Counted from the stretch's first letter, positions 1 to 9,014 are shown. The stretch: 64,000 nucleotides of DNA from Salinimicrobium marinum (GCF_014651535.1 NZ_BMXB01000001.1:371470-435469), one strand, 5' to 3'. Program-made: numbers and translations. The notes: generated by a model from the letters alone, not told the origin.

Positions 1-45
1 TTACAGAATAGTAGCGTAAATTATTTTAACTAAAAACGTAATTAA

Positions 46-288
46 ATGACCCATAAATATAAAATATCAGGAATGACCTGCAACGGCTGCCGAAGTACGG
101 TGGAGAAAGCTTTGCAGGGAGTTGAAGGAGTATCTAATGTTGAAGTAAACCTTCAGAATGAACAGGCAGTTATTGAGATGAAGCAGCATGTGCCCGTGGC
201 AAAGCTACAGCAGGCACTGGAAGAAACGAAAGGAAGCTATTCTATTGCTCTACCACTTGAGGATGAAGGTAGTTCTCAAACAATATGA
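46..288 (+). CDS. Heavy-metal-associated (HMA) domain protein, CopZ-like
   Basis: This 80-residue protein is essentially one HMA ferredoxin-like fold. The metal-binding loop GMTCNGC lies near residues 9-15, with the two cysteines that usually bind Cu(I) in CopZ and Atx1 chaperones. There is no signal peptide, so it should act in the cytoplasm, passing metal to a P-type ATPase. Its TGA stop overlaps the next gene's start (ATGA), so the two HMA genes are translationally coupled. The ATPase that would be its natural partner is a decayed remnant just downstream. HMA identity is certain from the motif; copper rather than another soft metal is inferred from neighbours. Confidence 0.85.
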   Translation: MTHKYKISGMTCNGCRSTVEKALQGVEGVSNVEVNLQNEQAVIEMKQHVPVAKLQQALEETKGSYSIALPLEDEGSSQTI

Positions 289-533
289 CGCATACCTATG
301 CTGTTCACGGGATGACCTGCAACGGCTGCCGTAGCCGTGTCGAAAAAACCTTAAATGAAGTAGAAGGAGTCACAAAGGCTTCGGTAGACCTAGAAAAGGA
401 AGAGGCGATGATAGAGATGGATAAACATATTCCACTTAAAACCTTTCAGAAAAAGCTGGAGGAAGATGGAGGAACTTATTCTATCACTGTGCCGGGAGAG
501 AAACCCAAAAAACCGTCTAAAGAAAATACATAA
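285..533 (+). CDS. Second HMA domain protein, probably a detached N-terminus of the decayed Cu-ATPase
   Basis: This 82-residue protein is a close paralogue of the preceding gene, with the same GMTCNGCRS loop near residues 9-17 and similar spacing through the second half. It ends in a charged Lys/Pro-rich tail (PGEKPKKPSKENT). Right after its stop codon, remnants of a Cu-ATPase can be read in shifting frames, in the order expected after an N-terminal HMA domain. It may therefore be the surviving first domain of a once longer CopA-type pump rather than an independent chaperone. The HMA fold is seen directly; the detachment history is inferred. Confidence 0.8.
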   Translation: MTHTYAVHGMTCNGCRSRVEKTLNEVEGVTKASVDLEKEEAMIEMDKHIPLKTFQKKLEEDGGTYSITVPGEKPKKPSKENT

Positions 534-1130
534 AAAGCGACGGGAGGATCTGGAACCTTTTATTATCCAATGTACTGCGAGGAGGAAAAAACCTACAACA
601 AACCCGGGGATTGCACGGTGTGTAGGGTGAATCTTGTGGAAGTACCGTTTTCGCAAAAGATGCCTCAGTGATTTACCTCCCTCAGGCATCCTAAAACAGT
701 AGAGGATGAAATGGGTTCCTGCCCAATTTGCGGGATGGATCTTGTGCCTATGGAAGGAGGTGTGGATGGAGATGATAAGACTTAAGAAACTGCTGAAGAA
801 GTTCTTGACTGCTACTGTCTTCACCGTTCCTAATTTAATAGCAGCGATGTCTGAGGAAATGTTTTCAGATAATCCACTGTTAGAGCTAATGGATTGAAAG
901 TACCGGAAATGGGTTCATTTAGGGCTATCTGTTCCTGTTGTTTTTTATGCCACCTGGATGTTTTTTGAACGAGCTTATTGAAAACAAGACCCTGGGTATT
1001 CCAGTTGCAGCAGGATTGCCGTAGTCATTTTTAGTAATACTTCTTTCACCTATAATTGCTGCCTTGGCTATTGCAGCCCTGTTGCGGTAATAGCAAATGC
1101 TTGGCGTCTTAGAGCTGCAAAGGTTTAGCA
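534..1130 (+). pseudogene. Decayed copper-translocating P-type ATPase with a large internal deletion
   Basis: Reading across frames recovers CopA pieces in order. First come two zinc-ribbon-like metal-binding segments (GDCTVCRVNLVEVP near 620-655, then GSCPICGMDLVPM near 716-755). Next is the first membrane region (KKLLKKFLTATVFTVPN near 784-835, KWVHLGLSVPVVFYATWMFF near 908-967). Last is the C-terminal end (TLGIPVAAG near 990-1016, VIANAWRLRAAKV near 1086-1125). Several stops and frameshifts separate them. The actuator, phosphorylation (DKTG) and nucleotide-binding domains are missing between about 970 and 985. It cannot encode a functional pump. Confidence 0.8.
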
Positions 1131-1274
1131 TATAATGAAAATCTATGGTTCCTTGACAAAGACATTACAATCTAAATTACCATTATCCTGGGATAGTGAA
1201 TGTATTTTCTAAAATAATAGAACAGGGCGAAATCCATAATAACTAATTTGTTCAAAATTGATACAAATTACGTT

Positions 1275-1463
1275 ATGGATTTCAAAAGAGAGAGAGATGC
1301 GAATAAGCGGCTATGGTGTCTGATTTTCGCTTCAATAGTAATTGTAGAGTTGGGATGGTGGATAGCAGAAGAAGTTTTCTGTGAGCCTGTAATAGAGGTT
1401 GATTCTAAAGGAGAGAAAGAAATTTCACCTAATGATTCTTTTTTTTGTAGGATTTCAGGATGA
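1275..1463 (+). CDS. Small hypothetical single-TM protein
   Basis: This ORF of about 62 residues starts at the ATG at 1275; a TTG nine codons upstream is also in frame. It has a charged N-terminus (MDFKRERDANKR), one hydrophobic segment (LIFASIVIVELGWWIA) and an acidic tail. I do not recognise a family. It lies alone between the decayed ATPase and the ion-channel gene, with no clear ribosome binding site, so it may be a remnant or spurious. Support is limited to the coherent charged-hydrophobic-charged pattern. Confidence 0.3.
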   Translation: MDFKRERDANKRLWCLIFASIVIVELGWWIAEEVFCEPVIEVDSKGEKEISPNDSFFCRISG

Positions 1464-1530
1464 ATTTCAGGGTCTATTTATATTGGCTTCTCAAAAATTA
1501 TAACATAGATAAAAACAAATAAATAATAAA

Positions 1531-2508
1531 ATGTCAGAAACATTGCTAATCCTTGGATTCATTATACTATTAATAGCTATACATGATTTCTTTTACACTA
1601 CTCTTTCCGCCAGTGGGGCGGGTTTTATTTCTGAAAATGTGGCAATTTTATCAGATAGGATACTACAGTTCTGTGTGGGGATTTTTGGGAGAAAGCTTTA
1701 TAACTATCACGGGCTATTCATAAATCTCATGATCCTCGCAGTATGGCTTTCTATGATTTGGTTTGGACTTTTCCTGGTTTATTCTTCCAACCCCGAGGAT
1801 ATTACTAACAGTAGCGGCAGAGTAGCAAATTTCTGGGAACGGCTCTATTTTACTGGATATATACTTTCTACTCTGGGGATGGGAAATTTTAAACCTATAT
1901 CGCCTTTTTTTGAACTGGTTACGAGCTGCTTTTCCTTCTTTGGATTCATTTTTTTCACCAGCTCGATGACTTATTTTCTTTCAGTTTCATCTGCTGTGGT
2001 AAAGAAAAGAACCCTGGCGAAAAGCATCCATAATTTGGGTAATAGCCCCCAGGCCATAGCAAATAAGTTACTTAGACTAGATTCCCCCTATAGTTACCTA
2101 CAGATCCTTGACCTTCAGGAGAAGGTAGACGAACATTCCGTAAGTCATCAGGCTTATCCTGTTGTTCATTACTACAGTCGGTCCCAAGTGAAAGACTCGT
2201 TCAGTATTAATATCACAAGATTAGATGAGGCTTTATCAATTCTTCTTAAATCTAACAAGGGAGAAAATTTTCGGGAGGAATTGAAAATTTTGCGTTCTTC
2301 TCTGTCAGATTTTCTTCGAAATCTAGATAAAAATTTCTCCCGCAGCTTGCCTAAAGCTGAAGTTTCCCCAGGCAATGAAGATTTACCGCGCAGTTTGACT
2401 CAAAGAAACTCACAAGAGTTGGTTGAGCGTAGGCGTATTTTGGGGAGCTTGCTTAGAAGCGAGGGCCTTAGCTGGCACCAGGTCGTGGAACAGGATCAAG
2501 AAAGCTAA
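1531..2508 (+). CDS. Two-TM potassium-channel-like (Ion_trans_2) membrane protein
   Basis: The 325-residue protein has an N-terminal hydrophobic segment (residues 4-25), a second around 62-86, and a pore-loop-plus-helix unit near 105-155. The pore region contains STLGMGNFKP, resembling the TxGxGD selectivity-filter signature, followed by a strongly hydrophobic inner helix. About 170 residues of predicted cytoplasmic sequence follow, with no RCK/TrkA Rossmann motif that I can see. It is probably an inner-membrane cation channel. Ion selectivity is uncertain because the filter is TLGMGN rather than TVGYGD. It stands alone, with a 360-base intergenic stretch after it. Confidence 0.65.
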   Translation: MSETLLILGFIILLIAIHDFFYTTLSASGAGFISENVAILSDRILQFCVGIFGRKLYNYHGLFINLMILAVWLSMIWFGLFLVYSSNPEDITNSSGRVANFWERLYFTGYILSTLGMGNFKPISPFFELVTSCFSFFGFIFFTSSMTYFLSVSSAVVKKRTLAKSIHNLGNSPQAIANKLLRLDSPYSYLQILDLQEKVDEHSVSHQAYPVVHYYSRSQVKDSFSINITRLDEALSILLKSNKGENFREELKILRSSLSDFLRNLDKNFSRSLPKAEVSPGNEDLPRSLTQRNSQELVERRRILGSLLRSEGLSWHQVVEQDQES

Positions 2509-2787
2509 AAAATATGTCATAATTAACAATTATATCCTCTATTCTGAATAAAAAACTTAAAAATAAAATGTCTCTCCTAGCGGAATCGATTTTTACTATA
2601 GATAGCCATGGATAAAATTACATTCAAATATTCTTCTTTTTTTTAAAATAAAATGATAGAAATACTATTGAAGAACTAATACTTTACTCTCTTTAAAGTT
2701 AATAAGAGGATAAGTTTAAATCATAGTTAAATAGAGCGGTTAAATGTCGATTTAGTATTTATAGACTTAACAGTCATATGTCAGTCT

Positions 2788-2802
2788 TTAACAGCCTGTT
2801 AA
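2788..2802. promoter_or_regulatory. Perfect inverted repeat, candidate operator
   Basis: TTAACAG-C-CTGTTAA is a 7-bp perfect palindrome with a one-base spacer, about 74 bases upstream of the sugar dehydrogenase start at 2876. It sits in the 366-base gene-free stretch 2509-2875, which otherwise shows only AT-rich sequence. A single symmetric site just upstream of an isolated gene is typical of a repressor or activator binding site, but no cognate regulator is evident nearby. Confidence 0.35.
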
Positions 2803-2875
2803 CCACTGCTGTATATGGTTTTGTGTACCTTGCTAACAGATTGATAACAAGGAATTCCACTAAAAATAGACCATT

Positions 2876-4192
2876 ATGAAAATCAAATCCTTTTTCTCTT
2901 TAATCTGCTTATTAACTATATCCTTCGCAACTTTTTCGCAGGAATCGGTAGGACTGGAGGTTGTAGCAGATAATCTAGTTTCCCCTGTGGCATTTGTTGA
3001 ATCTCCTGATGAATCTGGAAGGTATTTCATCGTTGACCAGGTAGGGGTGATCCGAATTCATACTCCCCAAAAAGGACTTTTGGAAGAACCATTCTTAAAT
3101 CTGAAAAATAAGATAGTTGAACTAAAAGATGCCCATGAAGAACGAGGTTTGTTAGGACTTGCTTTTCACCCCAATTATAGTGAAAACGGCAGGTTCTTCG
3201 TCTATTATAGTGCACCCCTGAGTGGGGATGGTCCCGAGAACTGGGATCATACCAGCCACATTTCAGAATTCAGGGTCTCTCCGGATAACCCCGATATGGC
3301 TGACAAAGCTTCAGAAAAGATCATTCTGAAGGTCGATCAGCCACAGGATAATCACAATGCTGGGACTTTGGCCTTTGGGCCAGACAATTACCTCTACATT
3401 GCCCTTGGCGATGGTGGTGGGGCAAATGATATCGACATGGGACATGTACCTGATTGGTATGGGGAAAATGCCGGTGGTAATGGGCAGGATGTAGAGCAAA
3501 ACCTGCTGGGCAGTATCCTGAGAATTGACGTAAATGGAGATGCTCCTTATAATATTCCTGATGACAATCCTTTTGTAGATAAGGAGGGAATGGACGAGAT
3601 CTACGCCTACGGGCTCAGAAATCCGTACAGGTTCTCGTTTGACATGAAAGGAACCAATGATCTCATTGCGGGAGATGCAGGACAGGTACTTTGGGAAGAA
3701 GTAAGTGTGATCACAAAAGGTGGCAATTATGGATGGAACGTGATGGAAGGAACACACTGCTTCAATGCCTATAATAACGATAAAGAGAAGGAGAAATGTC
3801 CCGAAAAAGATAAGATGGGCAACCCTTTAATAAGTCCTGTGATTGAATTTAAACAAGGCGGGACCGACCATGGAGGCAAAGGCCTGGTCGTCATAGGAGG
3901 TTATGTTTACAGGGGTGAAGACCTTAGAAATATGGACGGAAAGTACATTTTTGGCACCTGGACGCAGCATCATGGAAAACCTGCGGGAGCCGTGTTCGTT
4001 TCAACTCCAAAAGAGACCGGCATGTGGGATTTTCAAGAGCTGAAAATTGCTCAGACCAACTCTACTTCAATCGGCCATTATTTATTGTCTTTCGGTCAGA
4101 ACAAGGAAGGAGAAATGTTTATTCTTACAACCGATGAGGAGGGCCCTGTGGGCAATACCGGAAAGGTGTTTAAAATGACTTCTGGGAATTAA
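2876..4192 (+). CDS. Secreted PQQ-dependent sugar dehydrogenase family protein (GSDH/HHIP-like beta-propeller)
   Basis: This 438-residue protein has a signal peptide (MKIKSFFSLICLLTISFATFSQ). The family hallmarks follow in order: RGLLGLAFHPNY near residue 90, HNAGTLAFGPDNYLYIALGDGG near 160-182 (with the His expected to act as catalytic base), YGLRNPYRFSFD near 245, and GGNYGWNVMEGTHCF near 280. It should oxidise an aldose or related alcohol in the periplasm using PQQ and donate electrons to a quinone or cytochrome. PQQ biosynthesis genes are absent from the window, so cofactor and substrate are inferred from the family. It converges with the minus-strand cluster. Confidence 0.85.
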   Translation: MKIKSFFSLICLLTISFATFSQESVGLEVVADNLVSPVAFVESPDESGRYFIVDQVGVIRIHTPQKGLLEEPFLNLKNKIVELKDAHEERGLLGLAFHPNYSENGRFFVYYSAPLSGDGPENWDHTSHISEFRVSPDNPDMADKASEKIILKVDQPQDNHNAGTLAFGPDNYLYIALGDGGGANDIDMGHVPDWYGENAGGNGQDVEQNLLGSILRIDVNGDAPYNIPDDNPFVDKEGMDEIYAYGLRNPYRFSFDMKGTNDLIAGDAGQVLWEEVSVITKGGNYGWNVMEGTHCFNAYNNDKEKEKCPEKDKMGNPLISPVIEFKQGGTDHGGKGLVVIGGYVYRGEDLRNMDGKYIFGTWTQHHGKPAGAVFVSTPKETGMWDFQELKIAQTNSTSIGHYLLSFGQNKEGEMFILTTDEEGPVGNTGKVFKMTSGN

Positions 4193-4244
4193 AAAAAAGA
4201 TATTTAAACATACGAGAGGTCGTCAAGAAAGCCCCGATTTCATA

Positions 4245-4313
4245 AACCTGAAATTGTTTCAGGTTCTAATAATGGCGATCTTCAGATTAAAAGATTCTGA
4301 AATAAATTCAGAA
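4245..4313. repeat. Two adjacent hairpins between convergent genes, REP-like or terminator
   Basis: AACCTGAAA-TTG-TTTCAGGTT (4245-4265) is a perfect 9-bp stem. TTCTGAA-N5-TTCAGAA (4295-4313) is a 7-bp stem followed by TGACG. The second has the look of small interspersed palindromes often seen between flavobacterial genes. Both lie between the stops of convergent genes and could also end transcription from either side, though neither has a long T-run. Confidence 0.45.
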
Positions 4314-4357
4314 TGACGTTCTATTAGTTTTTTAGACGGCCCCTTATTTATTAAAGA

Positions 4358-6727
4358 TCATATCTTAAATGATAAAGTTACACCGTAAGTAGCCGGGTTT
4401 CCGAGGTGAACTGCACCAAAATTATACCCATAACTGATGTACCGGGTGTCAAAAATATTACGTCCCCATATCATTAGATCAACATCTTTATATGAGAGTC
4501 CCAAGTTTCCATTGTATAAATTATATGGCTCCTGCCTTAAATTATTGGCAAGATCAAAATATTGTTCTCCAAGGTATTTCCACTCTGCACGGACCCTGAA
4601 ATTCCAGTTGTTCCCAAATCCGAGATTTGAATTATACTGGAGGGCGAACATAGAAGTTACCTCGGGTGTATAGATTTGTTTGTTTTCCTGCAGGTTTACC
4701 TCATTTCCATCCTGTGCTATAAGAAGCGATTCATAACTCGCATCAGTAAAACCAAGGTTATAACTAAATTCAAGGCCACGGGAGAGCAAGGCACGAAGTT
4801 CTACTTCAAGGCCTTTGCTGCTGAGGCTTCCCGTGTTGCGGGTAACAATTACTCCTTCGGGCAGTATTAAGGTGGGCACCTGGACGTCTGTCACTTCCGT
4901 ATAAAATAGAGTTGCATTCACAATTAGCATATTCTTCAAAAATGAATTTTTAGTACCTAATTCATAATTGTTACTAAACTCTGGTTGAAATTCAAACAAA
5001 GCTGGCTGGGAAGGGTCAGTACTCAGAGGAGTAAGACCACCGGCCCGGAACCCACGGCTGTAGGTAAGGAAGATCAGGTTTTCTTCTGAAAGATCATAAG
5101 TTAAGCCAATTTTGGGTGAGAAAGCATTGAAATTTGCAGTGGCAGTAGAGTCAGGTTGATACTCAAATTGTGGTTCGGTATCAGAATCCAGCTGGTATTC
5201 TCCCAGAACCGATTGCTTCTTGTATTCATGATCATATCTTGCGCCTGCTATAATTCCCAGATCATCTGTGACCCGATAGTTTATCTGCCCAAAAAAGGCA
5301 ATTCCTTTACCTGTTGATTCTGTGGTATTGATAAGCGAATAATTTGTTTGTTCAGATCCTATGAGTGCAGCATCTTCTCCAAAATGTGTCGCTTGTTTTA
5401 CCGGGCTTTCCTGGTAGAACAAATAAGTTCCTGCTGTCCATTCGAGGTTTTTGTCTGATCTACCGGGAGAGGAGAGTCGGAATTCCTGTGTAGCCACTTT
5501 TACTGTATTCCAGTCTTTTCCATAGTCATTAATGATTGACAGAGCATCCAGAGGAGAGAAGTCCGCATCAATTGGGCTTTCATAATACCTGTAGTTCTGT
5601 TGATAAGCAGTTTGAGAACTAAAATTGAGGTTTTTTCCTTTATGATCAATCACCAAAGAAGTATTAAAAGTATTGTCCTTCATAGTGGAGATCTCATTTT
5701 GATTTAATGTATAGGGATCTTCAAAAGCAGCCTCAATTCCCATGTTCAGAGGAAATGCACCATCATTCTCTGCTGAAAAATGCTTGAAATTTAGAGTAGC
5801 ATTCCAGGTGGGGCTAAAGATGTACTGCAGGTACACGTTTCCGGAGAAATTTTGTTGATCATCGTAGCTGGAACCGGTAAATTCATTTGTGTAGAATCCT
5901 TCTCTTTCTTCATATAATCCTGCTACTCCAAAGTAGAATTTTTCACCCAAAGAAGTTCTTACCCCCGCCATGTAGCGCTGTCGATCATAATTTCCTAATG
6001 TTGCCTCGGCAAAGATTGAAGTTCCCTGCTCAGGTTTTTTGGTAACAATATTAATGACCCCACCCATCGCATTTCTGCCGTAAAGAGTTCCCTGTGGTCC
6101 TCTCAGTACTTCTATTCTTTCAATGTCAAAAAGCTGTGTGATATAGGTGTCCAGGTTGAATTGGCTTACTCCATCAATATATGTGGCAACAGCCGGATCA
6201 TAAGAAGTGCTTACGATTCCTCTAATTGAAGTAACCGTTCGCCGGTCACCGGGGTCACTTGCGTATAAGTTGGGTGCAATTGCCGTTAAGTCATTTGCAT
6301 TTTGGATTTGCCTCGCTTTTACAGCTTCATAGGACAAGCTGGTGATGCTGAGGGGGATTTCCTGTACCACTTCCTCTCTTTTTTGCGCGGTTACAAGGAC
6401 ATCATTCAGGCGGTTCGTTTTTACCTGCAGTTCGATCTCTATAGTTCCGGTGCTGCCATCAACTATAATATTTTGTGAGGTAGTGGCAAATCCTTGTTTC
6501 TGAATGGCAAGGATATAACTTCCGTAGGGGACTTGTGAAAAGGTAAATTCTCCTGAAGTATTTGTTTCGGTGGTAAAAGAGGTGTTCAATAAATGCACCC
6601 GTACATTCTCCATAGGTTCCGCATTTTCATTTATGACCACCCCTTCCAGGGATGAGACGGATTGGCCGAATATAGGAGCGATAAATATCATGCACATAAA
6701 AAGAGGATAAACAAAGATTTTTTTCAT
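4358..6727 (-). CDS. TonB-dependent outer-membrane receptor
   Basis: This 789-residue receptor has a signal peptide (MKKIFVYPLFMCMIFIAPIFG). A carboxypeptidase-regulatory-like domain follows (about residues 27-110, GVVINENAEPMENVRVHLLN). Next come a plug domain (about 120-235, with ERIEVLRGPQGTLYGRNAMG and GVINIVTKKP) and a beta-barrel ending in an aromatic/hydrophobic strand (YGVTLSFKI). It resembles FecA/CirA-type receptors rather than SusC, and no SusD follows. It is the last gene of the minus-strand cluster, 17 bases after the TMEM220-like gene. The substrate may be a sugar, a siderophore-like compound or the quinone cofactor of the neighbouring dehydrogenases; this is not determinable here. 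Confidence 0.9.
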   Translation of the reverse strand: MKKIFVYPLFMCMIFIAPIFGQSVSSLEGVVINENAEPMENVRVHLLNTSFTTETNTSGEFTFSQVPYGSYILAIQKQGFATTSQNIIVDGSTGTIEIELQVKTNRLNDVLVTAQKREEVVQEIPLSITSLSYEAVKARQIQNANDLTAIAPNLYASDPGDRRTVTSIRGIVSTSYDPAVATYIDGVSQFNLDTYITQLFDIERIEVLRGPQGTLYGRNAMGGVINIVTKKPEQGTSIFAEATLGNYDRQRYMAGVRTSLGEKFYFGVAGLYEEREGFYTNEFTGSSYDDQQNFSGNVYLQYIFSPTWNATLNFKHFSAENDGAFPLNMGIEAAFEDPYTLNQNEISTMKDNTFNTSLVIDHKGKNLNFSSQTAYQQNYRYYESPIDADFSPLDALSIINDYGKDWNTVKVATQEFRLSSPGRSDKNLEWTAGTYLFYQESPVKQATHFGEDAALIGSEQTNYSLINTTESTGKGIAFFGQINYRVTDDLGIIAGARYDHEYKKQSVLGEYQLDSDTEPQFEYQPDSTATANFNAFSPKIGLTYDLSEENLIFLTYSRGFRAGGLTPLSTDPSQPALFEFQPEFSNNYELGTKNSFLKNMLIVNATLFYTEVTDVQVPTLILPEGVIVTRNTGSLSSKGLEVELRALLSRGLEFSYNLGFTDASYESLLIAQDGNEVNLQENKQIYTPEVTSMFALQYNSNLGFGNNWNFRVRAEWKYLGEQYFDLANNLRQEPYNLYNGNLGLSYKDVDLMIWGRNIFDTRYISYGYNFGAVHLGNPATYGVTLSFKI

Positions 6728-6743
6728 CTTGTGGTATGATTAT

Positions 6744-7118
6744 TTAAGAACGTTTATTTTTTTGAAACAATAGGTTTAAAATAGCCGCAGAACTCAGAAT
6801 GAGCAAACCGAAGAACTCCCGTGTCTCTTCGATCCAGGGTTTTTGAGCCGTCATGGACTGTGCAATATTTTCAGCATTATGATCCCTGTACCAGCTTAAA
6901 ACGCCATTGGGGCTTATGAATAAGTAGGTAGCGTACGTAAGATAGAATGCCAATGCCAACCAAAAAAAGGCAAGTTGACCTTTTCCAATAAGAGGCAAGA
7001 GGCAAAGCAAGCTTCCAGACAAATAGATACCAGTCCATACAAACGAATCAGAGTCGTTTAATTGTAGAATAGCAGACAATAAAAATAGAATAACAAAAAA
7101 AATATTGACGAATTTCAA
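6744..7118 (-). CDS. Transmembrane 220 (TMEM220)-like family protein
   Basis: This 124-residue polytopic protein has four hydrophobic segments (about residues 3-18, 27-44, 48-68, 103-116). Family features are SAILQLNDSDSFVW after the first helix and EETREFFGLLI before the last, which match the small TMEM220 family found in bacteria and animals. Biochemical function is unknown. It lies between the cytochrome c lipoprotein gene (12-base gap) and the TonB receptor gene, so it is probably co-transcribed with a periplasmic redox system. Confidence 0.7.
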   Translation of the reverse strand: MKFVNIFFVILFLLSAILQLNDSDSFVWTGIYLSGSLLCLLPLIGKGQLAFFWLALAFYLTYATYLFISPNGVLSWYRDHNAENIAQSMTAQKPWIEETREFFGLLILSSAAILNLLFQKNKRS

Positions 7119-7130
7119 AATTTCAAAATT

Positions 7131-7490
7131 TTAATCTTTGCTGTTGTCCTTACGCAAATAGAGCAGGTATTCTGCTATATTTTCTACCTGGCCATCTGAA
7201 AGCTGTTCTTCATTAAAAGCCGGCATAAGTCCGATGCCATTTCTGATCTGAAATTTGATTAGACCTTTAGGCAAGGGTTTATTTATTATAGCCAGTCCCA
7301 CACCAGATAATCCTTCTGGATGGCATGTGGCACAATGATTATTAAAAAGAATCCGTCCGTTTTTAAGATTTTCATTTGGCATTTCTACAACTCGAGCATA
7401 GGGTACGGTCTTTGGAGTCGAACAGCTGCTCACTTTTGTACCTGTTAGAAATAAAATGCTTATGATAAACCAGATAGTTTCTTTTTTCAT
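7131..7490 (-). CDS. Monohaem cytochrome c lipoprotein
   Basis: From the ATG at 7490 this encodes about 119 residues. The start is chosen because it overlaps the upstream stop as TAATG and begins a lipoprotein signal (MKKETIWFIISILFLTG, then VSSC). The haem-attachment motif CATCH appears in NNHCATCHPEGLSG near residue 52, and a later methionine (GLMPAFNEEQLSDGQ) fits the axial ligand of class I cytochromes. It should carry electrons in the periplasm. Its tight coupling to the preceding beta-propeller dehydrogenase strongly suggests it is that enzyme's electron acceptor. Confidence 0.85.
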   Translation of the reverse strand: MKKETIWFIISILFLTGTKVSSCSTPKTVPYARVVEMPNENLKNGRILFNNHCATCHPEGLSGVGLAIINKPLPKGLIKFQIRNGIGLMPAFNEEQLSDGQVENIAEYLLYLRKDNSKD

Positions 7491-8938
7491 TACTGCTTTG
7501 TTACTTTCCATATCACACCGGTTTTTAAAACAGGGTTAGAACCTTTTTTACTTGTTGAGAGAATACCAAAATCAACAATGTACAGAGCAGTACCGTCAGG
7601 ACTAAACTGGACCGAAACCGGCCTCTCCAATCCTCCGGCTTCCAACCAGGAGGCGGGGCCATTCTTTTTTGCTTTATTGGTCGCAAAATCCTCAACTATT
7701 CCTGAACCGACATCTGCCCGCACGACCCGATAGCCTACAGGAGAAAGTACTTTCCCAACTCCCGGAGCCATATCGCCGAACTGCGCTATAAAGGCCTGTC
7801 CATCAAAGCCGAAGTCTGCGCTGGTGGAAAAACTTAACCCATTCGACGAAGAATGAACACCAAGCTTAGCGACAGGTTCTGGAGGGGTGCCGGGGTCATT
7901 TACCAGTATTTTTTCTGGGACTTTCTCCCCCGGGACTTCCAGTTCTGTTACGGGCATTTTTCCATTATAGTCTGGCCATCCATACCACGCTCCCTGCTCG
8001 AGCCTGAACAATAAATCCCCTGTCCCCCAAACAGGGCGGCTACCCCGGACATCATAGGAGTTCTGGGTGACGTAGATCTTCCCGTCCGGAGCTATGGCCA
8101 TTCCATAAGGATTTCTAAGCCCCCAGGCAACCAGTTCAATATTCCCGCCGCTAGTTGGTACCCGCATAACAGCACCTGTACAGGGAATTGCCCCCTGTAT
8201 CACCTGGTTCTGTTCTACTCTCTGGTTGTAGGGGGAGTAGGGACCTGTTACTGCTTCATCATCGGGATCTTCGGTCAGGACATTTTTTGTCTTACTGTTT
8301 ATTCGGTTTACAGTAATATCCTTACATGGAATGTCGTGAAAATCCTCGTATCGGTATAGCCAGCCAAAAGAGGCATTATCGTTACCTACTACTGCCGAAT
8401 TTGTTGCGGTACCTTGTCCAAAATATACGTGTCCATCCTTCACTACGGGGCCATTGGTATGATGATCTCCCAGGCTGGGCAGGCCATCAACTAAGACCTG
8501 AACAGTACCTTCTTTGCTAACTTTGAGTATCTTTCCCCCTTCCAGTTGTCCTCCTTCAGCTATATAAAAGTAGCCGTCGTTGTAAGTGACTCCATTCCAG
8601 GGCCCATTTTTTTGGCCAGTATAAATCATAGTTGTGGTACCATCAGGAAGTATTTTAAGCAGTTTTGGTTCTAAAAAAACCTCCCCGTAAGAATAACCTG
8701 CTTCTATGGCGTACAAGTTTCCCGCCTCATCGAAAGTAATAGCAGTGGGAAAGGTAAGATTTCTTACAACTACCTCAATTTTGTAGCCTTTTGGGAGAAG
8801 TACATCTGAGGTATCAATGACCCTGCCTACAGGGACATCAGAAAGTTGACCGCCGCCTTTCGAGGGCAACATACGATAGCAACTTTGGAAAGCCAGTAGG
8901 TTGGCAAAGAGTATCAGAAAGAAGTATTTGTTCTTCAT
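7490..8938 (-). CDS. Beta-propeller (sorbosone/PQQ sugar dehydrogenase-like) lipoprotein
   Basis: This 482-residue lipoprotein (FLILFANLLAFQSCYR, SpII-type) carries NHL/six-bladed propeller sequence: GYKIEVVVRNLTFPTAITF near 50, HTNGPVVKDGHVYFGQG near 165, AWGLRNPYGMAIAPDGKIYV near 280, GAWYGWPDYNG near 315, ending DFGIL and GVIWKVTK. The layout matches sorbosone-dehydrogenase-like quinoproteins, and the downstream cytochrome c is translationally coupled. It is a clear paralogue of the protein at 12856-14454 (same ordered motifs and same GVIWK C-terminus). Substrate is unknown; a periplasmic aldose, lactone or alcohol is likely. Whether PQQ is actually bound cannot be told from sequence alone. 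Confidence 0.8.
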   Translation of the reverse strand: MKNKYFFLILFANLLAFQSCYRMLPSKGGGQLSDVPVGRVIDTSDVLLPKGYKIEVVVRNLTFPTAITFDEAGNLYAIEAGYSYGEVFLEPKLLKILPDGTTTMIYTGQKNGPWNGVTYNDGYFYIAEGGQLEGGKILKVSKEGTVQVLVDGLPSLGDHHTNGPVVKDGHVYFGQGTATNSAVVGNDNASFGWLYRYEDFHDIPCKDITVNRINSKTKNVLTEDPDDEAVTGPYSPYNQRVEQNQVIQGAIPCTGAVMRVPTSGGNIELVAWGLRNPYGMAIAPDGKIYVTQNSYDVRGSRPVWGTGDLLFRLEQGAWYGWPDYNGKMPVTELEVPGEKVPEKILVNDPGTPPEPVAKLGVHSSSNGLSFSTSADFGFDGQAFIAQFGDMAPGVGKVLSPVGYRVVRADVGSGIVEDFATNKAKKNGPASWLEAGGLERPVSVQFSPDGTALYIVDFGILSTSKKGSNPVLKTGVIWKVTKQ

Positions 8939-9014
8939 TTGATTCTGTCTTTTACAATATTAAGAGTAGTAGACTACTGGTGTTGCGGAGGGTTCTGGTA
9001 AGTAATTTAAAAGA

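Noticed and set aside
390-824. Antisense ORF of 144 codons across the HMA gene and ATPase remnant
   Set aside because: The other strand carries recognisable HMA and CopA peptides; this frame is His/Phe-rich without domain signs.
3311-3757. Long antisense frame inside the sugar dehydrogenase gene
   Set aside because: Overlaps a well-supported gene in full and has no motif of its own.
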